A stretch of DNA of 64,000 nucleotides. Source: TMP-86 sp039807285. Its GTDB lineage: Bacteria > Pseudomonadota > Gammaproteobacteria > Steroidobacterales > Steroidobacteraceae. Both the position numbers and the translations under genes were made by a program. Shown in pieces: positions 51,881 to 61,915 of this stretch. A model generated the notes under the pieces. The model ran no database searches, was not told the DNA's origin, and saw only the letters and a list, made by a program, of their open reading frames with translations. Where the stretch lies: the NCBI GenBank assembly GCA_044226785.1, contig JBGAGK010000024.1:1-64000 (forward strand), in the 5' to 3' direction. The number at the start of each line of letters is the position of its first letter. Positions within the stretch are counted from its first letter, which is position 1.

Positions 51881-54481
51881 GTGCACACGTTCACGTCACG
51901 TCTGGCAATCCTGATCGGCGTTGCGGGTCTTGCGAACTTCGCGCAGGGAGCGGCGGAGTTCACTTCGCTCCTGCCTCGTGATGTGGTGCCGCTCCACTAC
52001 GACCTGACCTTGCGCCCGGATGCTGCCGCGCTGCGTTTTACGGGACGGGTCGAGATCGCGATCGAGGTCGAAAAGCCTGCGCGCAAGATCACGCTGAATT
52101 CGCTCGATCTGGACCTCAGGAGTGCCCGGGTCGATTCGCAACCGGCGAAGATCCGCATCGATCACGGGGCCCAGACGGCCACCTTCATGCTGGCGAGACC
52201 GCTCAAGCGTGGGACGCATCGTCTGACGATCGAATACACGGGCCCGATCCTGACCCAGCCTTCAGGGCTGTTTGCCCTGGATTACACGCAGGCCGGCGCG
52301 GCCCGGCGCGCCCTGTACACCCAGTTCGAACCCACGGACGCGCGGCGGATGTTTCCGGGTTGGGATGAGCCGGCTTACAAGGCGACGTTCTCGCTTGAAC
52401 TGGATGTGCGTGAGTCCGACGGAATGGCCATCAGCAACATGCCGGTTGCCAGTCGGGAACCCCGGTCCGGGGGGCGAGTGCGGGTGCGTTTCGAGCAGAC
52501 GCCCAGGATGTCCACCTACCTGCTGTTCTTCGCGTTGGGGGATTTCGAGCGCACCGTGGTGCAGGCAGCAGGCACGCAGATCGGGATCGTGACCCGTCGG
52601 GGGGATGCATCGAAAGGGCAATTTGCCCTGTCCGCCGCGACAGACGTCCTGAGCTGGTACAACGATTATTTCGGCGTGAAGTATCCGCTGCCCAAGCTCG
52701 ACCTGATTGCGGCACCCGGCCAGAGCCAGTTCTTCGGCGCCATGGAAAACTGGGGTGCCATATTCTACTTCGATCGCGTGCTGCTGCTGGATCCGTCATT
52801 CTCCAGCGCAGACGATCGCCGCCGGGTATTCGAGGTGGTGGCGCACGAGGTCGCGCATCAGTGGTTCGGGGACCTGGTCACCATGGGCTGGTGGGATGAC
52901 CTGTGGTTGAACGAGGGCTTCGCGAGCTGGATGGCCGATCGGGTGACTGCGCAATTGCATCCGGAGTGGAATCAGGCGCTGGCGGAGGTCGATTCGCGCG
53001 AGTCGGCCATCCGGCTGGATGCGCTGGCCAGCACGCACCCCGTGGTCCAGCACATCCTGTCTCCCGATGAGCTGAACCAGGCCTTCGATTCGATCACGTA
53101 TTCGAAAGGGTCGGCTGTCTTGCGGATGCTGGAGAGTTTCGTGGGCGCGGATGCCTGGCGCGAGGGCGTGCGCCGGTACATCGCGGCGCACGCGCTGGGG
53201 AACACCCGCAATGATGACCTGTGGACGGCTGTGGAATCCGCTGCGGGAAAACCCGTGAGCCGCATTGCCCATGATTTCACGCTGCAGCCGGGAGTGCCTC
53301 TGATCCGGGTGGAGCAGGTGCGCTGTGAGCAGGGGCATTCCGTGGCGGAATTGTCGCAGGGCGAATTTCAGGCGGACCGCATCGTTGACAAGCCCCGCAG
53401 CTGGCAGGTCCCGGTGATTCTCGGAACGAAGGCGCAGTCGATGACAGTGCTGGTGATGGGGCGCGGGGTTGCGAGTGTTTCGGGGTGCGAACCCGTGGTG
53501 GTGAACCGGGGGCAGGCGGGATATTTTCGCACCCTGTACGCGCCGGCTGTGTTTGACGTGCTGGCTCGCTACTACGCTGATCTGGATGCGGTCGATCAGC
53601 TCGGCCTGTTATCCGATGCCTGGGCGTTGGGCCTGACGGGCCAACAGCCCGCGGCGGATGCGCTGAACCTGATCCGGGGCATGAGCCTCGATGCTGCGCC
53701 GGAACTGTGGCAGCGTGCGGCCGGCATCATCGACTTCATCGGCAACCTGTGCGGCGAAAATATTCGCACGAGAGCTGTCGTGGCCCGCTTCGCTGGTGCA
53801 CGGCTCGGTGCCAAGCTGGCGCAGCTCGGCTGGTCGGGCCCGCAGGGCGAGCCCGACAATGTGTCCAGCCTGCGCAATACCCTGCTCGAGGTGCTCGGCG
53901 ATCTGGGCGATCCGCAGGTGGTGGCCGAGGCACGGACGCGTTTCACGAATGAAGACAAAGTGCCGATTCCGGCGGCCCAGCGGCAGGCCATCCTCGGTGT
54001 GGTCGCCGTCAATGCGGATCCGGCCACCTGGGAGAAGATGCATGCGATGGCCAGGGCCGAAACCGAACCTCTGGTGCGCCGGCAACGCTATCAGTGGCTG
54101 GGAGAAGTCAACGAGCCTGTGCTGGCGCAACGGGCGCTGGATCTGGCGCTGAGCGGCGAACCTTCCCAGACCGACGCGGCCGGCATGATCTCGGCGGTCG
54201 CCTACCGTCACCCTCGGCTGGCATTCGAGTTTGCAGCGGCCCATGCCACCGCAGTTCGCTCCAGGGTCGATGCGTCCATGAGGGACAGCTACATCGTGGG
54301 GCTCGCCCGGCGCGCCGGCGATGCGGCGATCATCCCGCTCCTGGAGCAATGGGCGAAGGCCAACATGCCCGACACCGCCCGTCGTGCACTGGACACCGCG
54401 GTTGCGGAAATCAGCCATCGGGCGGGGCTGCGCCTGAAACGCCTGCCTGATATCATTGCCTGGCTTGAACAGCACGACTGA
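51881..54481 (+). CDS. Exported M1-family zinc aminopeptidase
   Basis: 866 residues. GTG start with AAGGAG 6 bases upstream; signal peptide SRLAILIGVAGLANFAQGAA. The catalytic domain carries the exopeptidase motif FFGAMENWGAI and the zinc site VVAHEVAHQWFGDLVTMGWWDDLWLNEGFA. The later YSKGSAVLRMLESFVG holds the transition-state Tyr region. A C-terminal ERAP1-like helical domain covers about 520-866. It cleaves single N-terminal amino acids from peptides, in this case in the periplasm. Typical PepN is cytosolic; this exported version is common in peptide-feeding bacteria. The last 26 bases overlap the next gene. Confidence 0.93.
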   Translation: MHTFTSRLAILIGVAGLANFAQGAAEFTSLLPRDVVPLHYDLTLRPDAAALRFTGRVEIAIEVEKPARKITLNSLDLDLRSARVDSQPAKIRIDHGAQTATFMLARPLKRGTHRLTIEYTGPILTQPSGLFALDYTQAGAARRALYTQFEPTDARRMFPGWDEPAYKATFSLELDVRESDGMAISNMPVASREPRSGGRVRVRFEQTPRMSTYLLFFALGDFERTVVQAAGTQIGIVTRRGDASKGQFALSAATDVLSWYNDYFGVKYPLPKLDLIAAPGQSQFFGAMENWGAIFYFDRVLLLDPSFSSADDRRRVFEVVAHEVAHQWFGDLVTMGWWDDLWLNEGFASWMADRVTAQLHPEWNQALAEVDSRESAIRLDALASTHPVVQHILSPDELNQAFDSITYSKGSAVLRMLESFVGADAWREGVRRYIAAHALGNTRNDDLWTAVESAAGKPVSRIAHDFTLQPGVPLIRVEQVRCEQGHSVAELSQGEFQADRIVDKPRSWQVPVILGTKAQSMTVLVMGRGVASVSGCEPVVVNRGQAGYFRTLYAPAVFDVLARYYADLDAVDQLGLLSDAWALGLTGQQPAADALNLIRGMSLDAAPELWQRAAGIIDFIGNLCGENIRTRAVVARFAGARLGAKLAQLGWSGPQGEPDNVSSLRNTLLEVLGDLGDPQVVAEARTRFTNEDKVPIPAAQRQAILGVVAVNADPATWEKMHAMARAETEPLVRRQRYQWLGEVNEPVLAQRALDLALSGEPSQTDAAGMISAVAYRHPRLAFEFAAAHATAVRSRVDASMRDSYIVGLARRAGDAAIIPLLEQWAKANMPDTARRALDTAVAEISHRAGLRLKRLPDIIAWLEQHD

Positions 54482-55292
54482 AACGTTTCCGCTCTCCGGG
54501 GATCTGATCCGCGACTTCCAGCGGGACGGTGCGGTCTGCGTGCGTGGCCTGTTCAGTGCGGCACAGATCGAGCAATTGCGCGAAGGGATCGACGCCAACC
54601 TCGCGCAGCCCAGCCCGCGTGCCAAGGTCGCGAGCCGCGCGGATGACCCGGGCCAGTTCATCGAGGATTTCTGCAACTGGCAGGAAAACGGGCAGTACCG
54701 GCGCTTCATATTCGAATCGCCCCTGGCGTCGGTAGCCGGCCGTCTGATGCGCAGCCACAGCGCGCGGCTCTACCACGATCACATGCTGACCAAGGAGTCC
54801 GGCACGCGCCAGCGCACGCCCTGGCATCAGGATCAGCCCTACTACAACATCGAAGGACGGCAGAACTGCAGCTTCTGGATTCCGGTGGATCCGGTGACAC
54901 GGGAGTCGACGCTGGAGTTCGTGGCAGGCTCCCATCTGGGGCCCTGGCTCATGCCGCGTTCCTTCATGGATTCCCAGGCCCGCTGGTTCCCGGAAGGCAC
55001 GCTCGCCGACCTGCCGGATGTTGAAGCACAGCGCGAGCGGTACCGGATTCTCGGCTGGGCACTCGAACCGGGCGATGCCGTATGTTTCCACATGCTCACG
55101 CTCCATGCCTCGGCTGGCGTGAGCGGTGGACGGCGCCGGCGGGTGTTTTCGGTGCGGTTTCTGGGCGATGACATCACGCATGCGCCACGCCGCTGGAAAA
55201 CCTCACCGGAGTTCCCCGGACTCGTGGACGAACTGCCGCCGGGCGCGGCGATGCAGCACCCACTGTTTCCCGAGTTGTGGCGGGCCGGCTGA
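54456..55292 (+). CDS. Phytanoyl-CoA dioxygenase-like 2OG-Fe(II) oxygenase
   Basis: 278 residues. Iron ligands: His and Asp in the HxD of TPWHQDQPYYNIEG, and the distal His in VCFHMLTLHASAGV, with the 2OG-binding Arg in RRRRVFSVRFLG. The family hydroxylates lipids or small molecules; PhyH-type enzymes are widely used in secondary metabolism. No ATG is available: the start is a TTG (54456 or 54465) inside the end of the M1 peptidase gene, so translation is probably coupled to it. Confidence 0.8.
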   Translation: MPGLNSTTETFPLSGDLIRDFQRDGAVCVRGLFSAAQIEQLREGIDANLAQPSPRAKVASRADDPGQFIEDFCNWQENGQYRRFIFESPLASVAGRLMRSHSARLYHDHMLTKESGTRQRTPWHQDQPYYNIEGRQNCSFWIPVDPVTRESTLEFVAGSHLGPWLMPRSFMDSQARWFPEGTLADLPDVEAQRERYRILGWALEPGDAVCFHMLTLHASAGVSGGRRRRVFSVRFLGDDITHAPRRWKTSPEFPGLVDELPPGAAMQHPLFPELWRAG

Positions 55293-55447
55293 CCTGGCGC
55301 AATAGCCCGCAAGCAAGCTGACTTCTCTCTTGCATTCCTGTGTGGGCCGACTTGCAATCCGCCCTCCGTGGGTGGATATTCCGCGCAGCGTCTGCGAATC
55401 TCGGGACGCACGATCCCGAACCAACGACAAATCACAAGGGGACAATC

Positions 55448-55900
55448 ATGAAGATGAGTGCAGTTTTGCTGGGTCTTTCAATGGTGCTGGGTACGACCGT
55501 GGCATTGGCGGACTTCGAGGAATTCAAGGATTACACCCGCAGCGAATCGGTTCTCGATGTCACCACCATCAAGGTGAAATCGAACATGGACGACGCTTAT
55601 CTGGAAGGGTTGAAGCGCACCTGGGTGGATTCCATGGCAGTCCAGAAGAAGCTGGGCTACATCGAGGAATACCACATCTATGTCTCGGACCTGCCGTCCA
55701 GCGGAAACTTCAACATGGTGCTGGTGATCAAGTTCAAGAACGATTCCATGTTCACGCCAAACAAGGCGCGATACGACGCGTTCATGAAGGAATGGGGCGC
55801 TGAGCGCAACAAGAAGACGACCGAAATTGCCCAGCGTGATTACCCCGCGATGCGCGAGATCACGGGCGAATATCACATGCGCGAAGTGACGATGAAGTAG
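55448..55900 (+). CDS. Small secreted protein of unknown function
   Basis: 150 residues. A clear signal peptide (SAVLLGLSMVLGTTVALAD) precedes a 130-residue mature part with VLDVTTIKVKSNMDDAYLEGLKRTWVDSMAVQKKLGYIEEYHIYVSDLPSSGNFNMVLVIKF, a dimeric alpha/beta-barrel-like pattern, ending in a charged helix (RYDAFMKEWGAERNKKTTEI). Ribosome site AAGGGG upstream. I do not recognise the family. It stands before a GC-rich hairpin. Confidence 0.7.
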   Translation: MKMSAVLLGLSMVLGTTVALADFEEFKDYTRSESVLDVTTIKVKSNMDDAYLEGLKRTWVDSMAVQKKLGYIEEYHIYVSDLPSSGNFNMVLVIKFKNDSMFTPNKARYDAFMKEWGAERNKKTTEIAQRDYPAMREITGEYHMREVTMK

Positions 55901-55921
55901 ACCTGCGGCAGAACGGGATGC

Positions 55922-55941
55922 GGCCCGCCCAGCGGCGGGCC
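55922..55941. terminator. GC-rich hairpin between convergent genes
   Basis: GGCCCGCC-CAGC-GGCGGGCC is a perfect eight-pair stem with a four-base loop, 22 bases after the secreted-protein stop and 65 bases after the convergent peptidase stop. There is no T-run on either side, so it may be a Rho-assisted or bidirectional transcription block rather than a classical terminator. Confidence 0.45.
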
Positions 55942-56005
55942 ACACTCCCCTGGATGCAGGCCCCGGCACCGGGAGCAGGCACCGGGAGGGGGGACCGAAT
56001 CCCTC

Positions 56006-58051
56006 TCAGTGCGCCGCGAATTCCGCGCCGATCCAGCGGCTGAAGGCCTGCATGTTCTGCGGGCGCCCGAGGAAATTCCTCACCAGGTCATTGGCCGGGA
56101 GCGAACCGCCCGGTTCCAGCACTTCGCGGCGATAGCGCATGGGCACATCGCCCGACAGCGGATCGGCCTGGTTGAAGCGTGAATAGAAATCCAGGGCGAT
56201 CTCCTTGTCCCACATGTAGGTGTAGTAGGCCGAGGAGTAGCCGCCGAGATGACCGAATGAGGCGCTGCCATGGGTCCCGGGAATCGGGGTGACCAGGCTG
56301 TAACGCTTGAATGCGGCAGCTTCGACCGCGTCGGGATCGGTCTTCGACGGATCACCCTTGTACATCTCGTAGGAAATGTCGGTGTAGACATTCTGGCGCG
56401 CAATGTTGCTGGCGCGCCCGAAGGTGGCGGCGCGGTTCATGCGCTTCACCAGTTCCTCCGGGATGGGTGCGTTGGTCCGGTAGTGTCGCGCGAAACGGGA
56501 CAGTACCGCGGGACTCCTGATCAGTTCCTCGAGCATCTGCGAGGGCGCCTCGACGAAATCCGATTCCATGCTGATGCCGCTGATACCGGCCCAGCGCTGC
56601 TGTCCGCCGAGGATCATGTGCATGAGGTGGCCGAACTCGTGGAAGAAGGTCTCCACGTCGCTGTACACCATGAGCGCGGGGTCCTGCGCCGTGGGCGCCG
56701 GAAAATTGCACACCAGGGCCGCTTCGGGCAACTGCCGCCCGAGCACGCCGTCCAGTATCGGGATCATCTCCGCGTGACTGTACTTGCCGGGACGCGGATG
56801 CATGTCGAGATAGAACCGGCCGATGACCTTGCCATGGTCGAGCACCTGCCAGACTTCCACTGACGGGTCCCATGCCGGGGCGCCCGTTTCGCGACGGAAG
56901 CTGACCGAGAACAGCGCTGCGGCCGTGTCCAGGATCCCCTGCTTCACGCGCTCGTAAGGGAAATAGGGGCGCACGGACTGGGAGTCGAAATCGTATTCCG
57001 CGCGCCGCAGCTGCTCCATGAAGTAGCTGCTCTCGTGCACGAAGATCTGCGAAGCACCCGGATCGACCTTGCGCTTCTGGGCCAGCAGCATCCTGAACTC
57101 GCGCTCGGCACCGGGGCGCGTGACCTCATCCAGTTCGGAAATGAACCGGGCGATGTGGGCGCCGCTTCCGATCATGCTGTCGGCCGTGTTGTAGTCGGCC
57201 CAGGATGGGTATCCCAGGAGCTTCGCGACTTCGTAGCGCGCCTGCATCATCTCGCGCAGTACGCCTTCGTTCACCGGATAGGCTCGGGTGGCGAAGGCGA
57301 TCAACAGCTTCCGGCGCAGCGCGTCGCTGCTGGCAAACTGCATGACGGGGAAATAGTCCGGATAGTTCGTGGTGATCCTGATCTTGCCGTCCGGCCCGGG
57401 CTTGTGATCGGCGATGAAGTCGGCAGGCAGGCCGGCGAGTTCGTGCGCATCGGCGACGACGGACCTCGTACCATCGTTGATGTTGCGATCGAAGCGGGAC
57501 ATCGCATCGGTGATCCTGTCCTGCAGCGTCTTGAGCTTCGCGCGGGTCGCAGGATCCCGATCCACGCCCGCCAGTCGGAATTGCAGCAACTGACGGGTCA
57601 CGTAATGCCGGGTTGCGGCGTCGGCCCTGGCAATGTCCAGGGCAGTCAGTGCACGGTAGATCCCGGGATCCAGCGACATGGCCGTGCGGAATGCGCTGGC
57701 CTCGCGTGTCATGGCGCTGGCACGATCGCGGAAGGCCGCATCGGGGTGCACGGCTTCCATCAGGCCCGCAAAGAACGAGGCGGAGTCGGCGTGCATGATG
57801 GCTTCGTCGAAGGGAGCCAGCGTGTTGTCCAGCGTGCGCGGACCGCGTACCGCCTTGAGGCGGTCGAGTGCGCGCCGGGCGGTGGCCAGATGCGACTGTT
57901 CAGTGGCCTCGAACGCAGCCACATCCGGGTGGCCTGACCACAGGGAGGGTTGTATCGGTACGTTTGCAGCGTGGATGTTAATGGTGGCGAACAGGGTCAT
58001 TGCGGCACAGGTGTGTCGCAAGCCCCTCAGGGTTCCTGTCGAGATGGGCAT
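56006..58051 (-). CDS. Exported M3-family zinc oligopeptidase (Dcp-like)
   Basis: 681 residues with an N-terminal signal sequence (HTCAAMTLFATINIHAANV). The thimet-type zinc site is VETFFHEFGHLMHMILGG, with the third Glu ligand in GISMESDFVEAPSQMLEEL. The rest is the long helical channel of the M3 fold, which restricts access to short peptides. Dcp-like enzymes remove dipeptides from the C-terminus. It converges on the small secreted protein and diverges from the GH3 gene, 124 bases away. Confidence 0.92.
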   Translation of the reverse strand: MPISTGTLRGLRHTCAAMTLFATINIHAANVPIQPSLWSGHPDVAAFEATEQSHLATARRALDRLKAVRGPRTLDNTLAPFDEAIMHADSASFFAGLMEAVHPDAAFRDRASAMTREASAFRTAMSLDPGIYRALTALDIARADAATRHYVTRQLLQFRLAGVDRDPATRAKLKTLQDRITDAMSRFDRNINDGTRSVVADAHELAGLPADFIADHKPGPDGKIRITTNYPDYFPVMQFASSDALRRKLLIAFATRAYPVNEGVLREMMQARYEVAKLLGYPSWADYNTADSMIGSGAHIARFISELDEVTRPGAEREFRMLLAQKRKVDPGASQIFVHESSYFMEQLRRAEYDFDSQSVRPYFPYERVKQGILDTAAALFSVSFRRETGAPAWDPSVEVWQVLDHGKVIGRFYLDMHPRPGKYSHAEMIPILDGVLGRQLPEAALVCNFPAPTAQDPALMVYSDVETFFHEFGHLMHMILGGQQRWAGISGISMESDFVEAPSQMLEELIRSPAVLSRFARHYRTNAPIPEELVKRMNRAATFGRASNIARQNVYTDISYEMYKGDPSKTDPDAVEAAAFKRYSLVTPIPGTHGSASFGHLGGYSSAYYTYMWDKEIALDFYSRFNQADPLSGDVPMRYRREVLEPGGSLPANDLVRNFLGRPQNMQAFSRWIGAEFAAH

Positions 58052-58175
58052 GGAGGATTCCTTTCATCTGATGCGGGACCGGCGCAGGGTCGCAGGCCGG
58101 CAACCGTCGATGGCCGATTATGCTTCAAACGGGCGCTTCCATACCACGGACACGCGAGGGTGATAGCATCTGGAA

Positions 58176-60503
58176 ATGTCCCGTGCAGGATTTCGCAACG
58201 GGCGGCGTCCCGCCGCGTCGATGTCATGCTGTGTGGTCGTGATCCTGGTTGCCCTGATGGGGGCGGGCCGGGCTTTCGCGGGATCGGCCATACGGAGCGA
58301 TGCAGACATCGATGCCCTCATCGCCCGCATGACCCTCGAGGAAAAGGCCGGGCAGCTCACGCTGCTGAGCGATGCGATCCGTGCCGGTGACCTTGCCGCA
58401 AATCCGGCCACGACACGCCGTGCGGCGCAGGCGCTCGAGCAGGACATCCGCGCCGGGCGGGTCGGTGCGCTGTTTCAGGGTGTGGGGGCGGCTTCTGCGC
58501 GCCGTGTGCAGCAGCTGGCCGTGGAGGAATCCCGCCTCGGGATTCCGTTGTTGCTGGGCGCCGATGTCATCCACGGTCTTTACACCGTGTTTCCCATCCC
58601 GCTGGCCGAGGCTGCGAGCTTCGACCCTTCGCTGGCCGAACGCACGGCGCATGCCGCGGCTCGCCAGGCCACCGCTGCGGGCATCAAGTGGACCTTCGCG
58701 CCCATGGTGGATATCGCCCGCGATGAGCGCTGGGGCCGGGTGGCGGAGGGCGCCGGCGAGGATGTGCTGCTGGGATCGCGTTTCGCCGCGGCCCGGGTGC
58801 GTGGCTTCCAGGGCAGGGATCTGGCAGCTCCGGATGCATTGCTGGCCTGCCCGAAGCATTTCGCAGCCTATGGTGCGGTGGCGGGCGGCATGGAATACAA
58901 CACCGTGGATATCTCACTTCCCACGCTGTGGCAGATCCACCTGCCCCCGTTCAGGGCGGCTTTCGATGCGGGCGCGCTGTCCACGATGAGTGCCTTCAAC
59001 GAATTCAACGGAGTCCCGGCCAGCGCCAACCCCTATCTGCTGCATGAGGTGCTGCGCCAGCGGTTCGGATTCACGGGATTCGTCGTCTCGGATTACACCG
59101 CGGACGAGGAACTCATCGCACATGGCTTTGCCGCCGACGGGCCGGATGCTGCACGGCTGGCCTTCAATGCCGGTGTCGACATGAGCATGCAGAGCGATCT
59201 GTATGCGCGCTATCTTCCCGAACTGGTACGAAGCGGCACGGTCACGATGGCGCGGCTGGATCAGGCCGTGCGCCGGGTGTTGCGCGTCAAGCGCGATCTG
59301 GGATTGTTCGAGCAGCCCTATGCAACCATGGACCCGGAGCGGGAACGCCGGGAGCGTGTTGCGCCGGATATCGACGCACTGGCGCGCGAGGCGGCGCAGC
59401 GCTCCATCGTACTGCTGAAGAATGAAGGATCACTCCTCCCACTGCGTCCATCAGGACAGAGGCTCGCTCTCATCGGCCCGTTCGCCGACAATCGTGCCGA
59501 CCTGTTCGGACCCTGGGCCATTTTCGGCGATGCATCGCGGGCCGTGACTTTCGCGCAGGGCATCCGGGCCGCCCTGCGGGATCCCCGGGATCTTGCGGTG
59601 GTGAAGGGGAGTGAGGTGGAAAGACCCCTGCCCGGCGGGCTTGCCGCGGCCGAAAACGCAGCCCGGCATGCAGACGTGGTCCTGCTTGCCATCGGCGAAT
59701 CCGCCAACATGTCGGGCGAGTCGCAGTCGCGGACGCGCATCATCATCCCGCAAGCGCAGATGGCCCTCGTCGAAAGGGTGGCACGCACGGGCAAACCGAT
59801 GGTCGTGCTGTTGAGCAACGGTCGCGCCCTGGCATTGGAGGGTGCGGTGCTGCAGGCCCGGGCCATTCTCGAGACCTGGTTCCTGGGTTCACAGGCCGGC
59901 AATGCGCTGGCCGATGTGCTGTTCGGCGCCGTGAACCCCAGCGGCCATCTGCCGGTGAGCTTTCCGATGGAATCAGGACAGGAACCGTTCTTCTACGACC
60001 ACAAGAGCACCGGGCGTCCTGCGCTGTCGGGCCAACCGCGTGATTTCAGGGCGCGTTACCGCAGTGTTCCGGATGAAGCACGATTCCCGTTCGGCTTTGG
60101 ATTGGGCTACAGCCCGCTGCACTTTGCGGATCTTCGCCTGAGCTCCACGCATATGGACTGGGATGGCAGGATTGCGATCCGCGCCCGCATCGTAAACACT
60201 GGCCGGCACGATGCATGGGCGCTTGCGCAGTTGTACATCCATGACCGGGTGGCGAGCCTGACCCGTCCGGTGCGTGAGCTCAAGGCCTTCTCGCGCATCC
60301 CGGTCGCGGCGGGTGGTTCTGCCGAGATCAGCTTCGATCTGGGCCGGAACGACCTGGCCTTCGTCGGTGCGGACCTCGAGTCGCGTGCCGAACCGGGATG
60401 GTTCGACGTATGGCTCGGCGATTCATCGGTGGATGGTCTGCACGCCCGATTCGAGCTGTTGCCGGGTTCCGTTGTGCCCTCTGCGGCCGCGGCTCATAAT
60501 TGA
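58176..60503 (+). CDS. Exported GH3-family beta-glucosidase
   Basis: 775 residues: signal peptide (SCCVVVILVALMGAGRAFAG), the (beta/alpha)8 domain (about 40-380; LLLGADVIHGLYTVFPIPL, CPKHFAAYGA, FGFTGFVVSDYTADEEL with the nucleophile Asp), the alpha/beta sandwich with acid/base region (IALAGPF-like LALIGPFADNRAD, VLLAIGESANMSGESQSR) and a C-terminal Fn3-like domain. BglX-type enzymes release glucose or xylose from the non-reducing ends of oligosaccharides in the periplasm. A permease and a cupin follow. Confidence 0.93.
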   Translation: MSRAGFRNGRRPAASMSCCVVVILVALMGAGRAFAGSAIRSDADIDALIARMTLEEKAGQLTLLSDAIRAGDLAANPATTRRAAQALEQDIRAGRVGALFQGVGAASARRVQQLAVEESRLGIPLLLGADVIHGLYTVFPIPLAEAASFDPSLAERTAHAAARQATAAGIKWTFAPMVDIARDERWGRVAEGAGEDVLLGSRFAAARVRGFQGRDLAAPDALLACPKHFAAYGAVAGGMEYNTVDISLPTLWQIHLPPFRAAFDAGALSTMSAFNEFNGVPASANPYLLHEVLRQRFGFTGFVVSDYTADEELIAHGFAADGPDAARLAFNAGVDMSMQSDLYARYLPELVRSGTVTMARLDQAVRRVLRVKRDLGLFEQPYATMDPERERRERVAPDIDALAREAAQRSIVLLKNEGSLLPLRPSGQRLALIGPFADNRADLFGPWAIFGDASRAVTFAQGIRAALRDPRDLAVVKGSEVERPLPGGLAAAENAARHADVVLLAIGESANMSGESQSRTRIIIPQAQMALVERVARTGKPMVVLLSNGRALALEGAVLQARAILETWFLGSQAGNALADVLFGAVNPSGHLPVSFPMESGQEPFFYDHKSTGRPALSGQPRDFRARYRSVPDEARFPFGFGLGYSPLHFADLRLSSTHMDWDGRIAIRARIVNTGRHDAWALAQLYIHDRVASLTRPVRELKAFSRIPVAAGGSAEISFDLGRNDLAFVGADLESRAEPGWFDVWLGDSSVDGLHARFELLPGSVVPSAAAAHN

Positions 60504-60598
60504 TCCGCGGCGCTGGCCGGTCGCAATCTCCAGGTGGTGGGAAGGATGAACATCAGTCATCGTGCGTTGCTGTCCGACCGCAAGCTGCGGAAGACGGC

Positions 60599-61915
60599 TT
60601 GACTGCGGTCACGGGCGCGGCGGCGCCGACCATTCCCTGGCGGGTCTCGCTCCCGCTGCTCAGCACGGCCTTCATCATGTTCGGTGCCGGCATCCTGGGT
60701 TCGCTCCTGCCGTTGCGCTTCTCGGCGCAAGGCCTGTCGGATGGCCTGATCGGCATGCTTGCCACGGCCGAGGCAATCGGCTTCCTGGTTGCCTGTCTGC
60801 AAGCGCATCGCATCATCGCGGCGGTGGGACTGGAGCGTGCCTATGCGTCCTTCGCTGGTCTCAAGGCCGTCGCCATCCTGGGGTTGCATTTTGCCGATGG
60901 CTTTGCGGTTCTTGCGTTGCTGCGATTCCTGATCGGCGTGAATGCCGCGGGCCTCGCAGTGGTGGTGGAGAGCTGGCTGAATGCCCTGGCTCCCAATGCC
61001 CAGCGCGGGCGGGTGCTCACGCTGTATGTGCTCACTTATGCCGTGTTCTTCGGAGTGGGCCAGTTGTTCGGACACAACCTGAACGTGCTCGGACCGGAGA
61101 TGCTGTTCATCGCCGGCATCTCGACCACGCTTGCGCTGGTGCCCATGGTGGCCATCGACGTGCATGCGCCGGCCATGCCCCGCCAGGTGCACATCCAGAT
61201 CGCCCGGGCATTTGCCAATTCGCCGGTCAGCGTGCTGGCCTGCCTGCTCAACGGCCTGGTGTTGACGGCCTTCATTACCGTCGGCCCCCTGTTCGGCGCG
61301 CGCATCGGCCTGTCACAGAGCAGCATCGTGCTGCTCATGGCCTGCGTGTCGTTCGGCGGTCTCCTGCTGCAATGGCCCATCGGATACCTGTCCGACAAGG
61401 TGGACCGCCTGTACACGCTGATCGCAGTGGGCGCCGGCACATCCGGCATTGCGTTTGCGCTGGTCCATGTCAGCGGCCTGACGCCCTTCGTCCTGCTGGC
61501 CCTGCTGTTTGCGGTGTTCGGAGGTCTGGCCGAGAGCCTGTACGCCGTCGGCGTGGCGCATGCCAACGATCGCGCAAGTTCCGCCGACTATGTGGCCCTG
61601 TCCTCGACGCTGTTGTTCGTCTGGGCTCTGGGTGCCGCCATTGGTCCCACCACCGGCACCTATGCCATCCAGTTGCTCAAACCCAGCGCTTTCTTTGTTT
61701 ATGTCATGTGCCTGAGCGTGCCGTTCTCGCTGTTTGCCATATGGCGCCTGTATCATCGTTATCGCCGGCATCCAGCGGCGGACACGCGCGAGGAGTTCCT
61801 GGCCTATCCGCAGACCTCGCCCGAGATCTATGGCTGGCTGCCGTATCACAAGGGTAAACAGGGGGAGGGCGTGACTGACCAGCCACGCAAGGCAAGTCAT
61901 GAACAAGACAGATGA
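60599..61915 (+). CDS. Major facilitator superfamily transporter (YcaD-like)
   Basis: About 438 residues with twelve membrane helices, starting with IPWRVSLPLLSTAFIMFGAGILGSLLPLRF and showing the MFS loop 2-3 pattern LERAYASFAGLKAV. A cytoplasmic C-terminal tail (YRRHPAADTREEFLAYPQTSPEIYGWLP) follows. The start is not certain: TTG 60599 has GGAAG five bases upstream; the frame is also open to a TTG at 60500 that overlaps the GH3 stop. Lies 95 bases after the GH3 gene and overlaps the cupin by 17 bases, so it may import the sugar released by the glycosidase. Confidence 0.85.
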   Translation: MTAVTGAAAPTIPWRVSLPLLSTAFIMFGAGILGSLLPLRFSAQGLSDGLIGMLATAEAIGFLVACLQAHRIIAAVGLERAYASFAGLKAVAILGLHFADGFAVLALLRFLIGVNAAGLAVVVESWLNALAPNAQRGRVLTLYVLTYAVFFGVGQLFGHNLNVLGPEMLFIAGISTTLALVPMVAIDVHAPAMPRQVHIQIARAFANSPVSVLACLLNGLVLTAFITVGPLFGARIGLSQSSIVLLMACVSFGGLLLQWPIGYLSDKVDRLYTLIAVGAGTSGIAFALVHVSGLTPFVLLALLFAVFGGLAESLYAVGVAHANDRASSADYVALSSTLLFVWALGAAIGPTTGTYAIQLLKPSAFFVYVMCLSVPFSLFAIWRLYHRYRRHPAADTREEFLAYPQTSPEIYGWLPYHKGKQGEGVTDQPRKASHEQDR

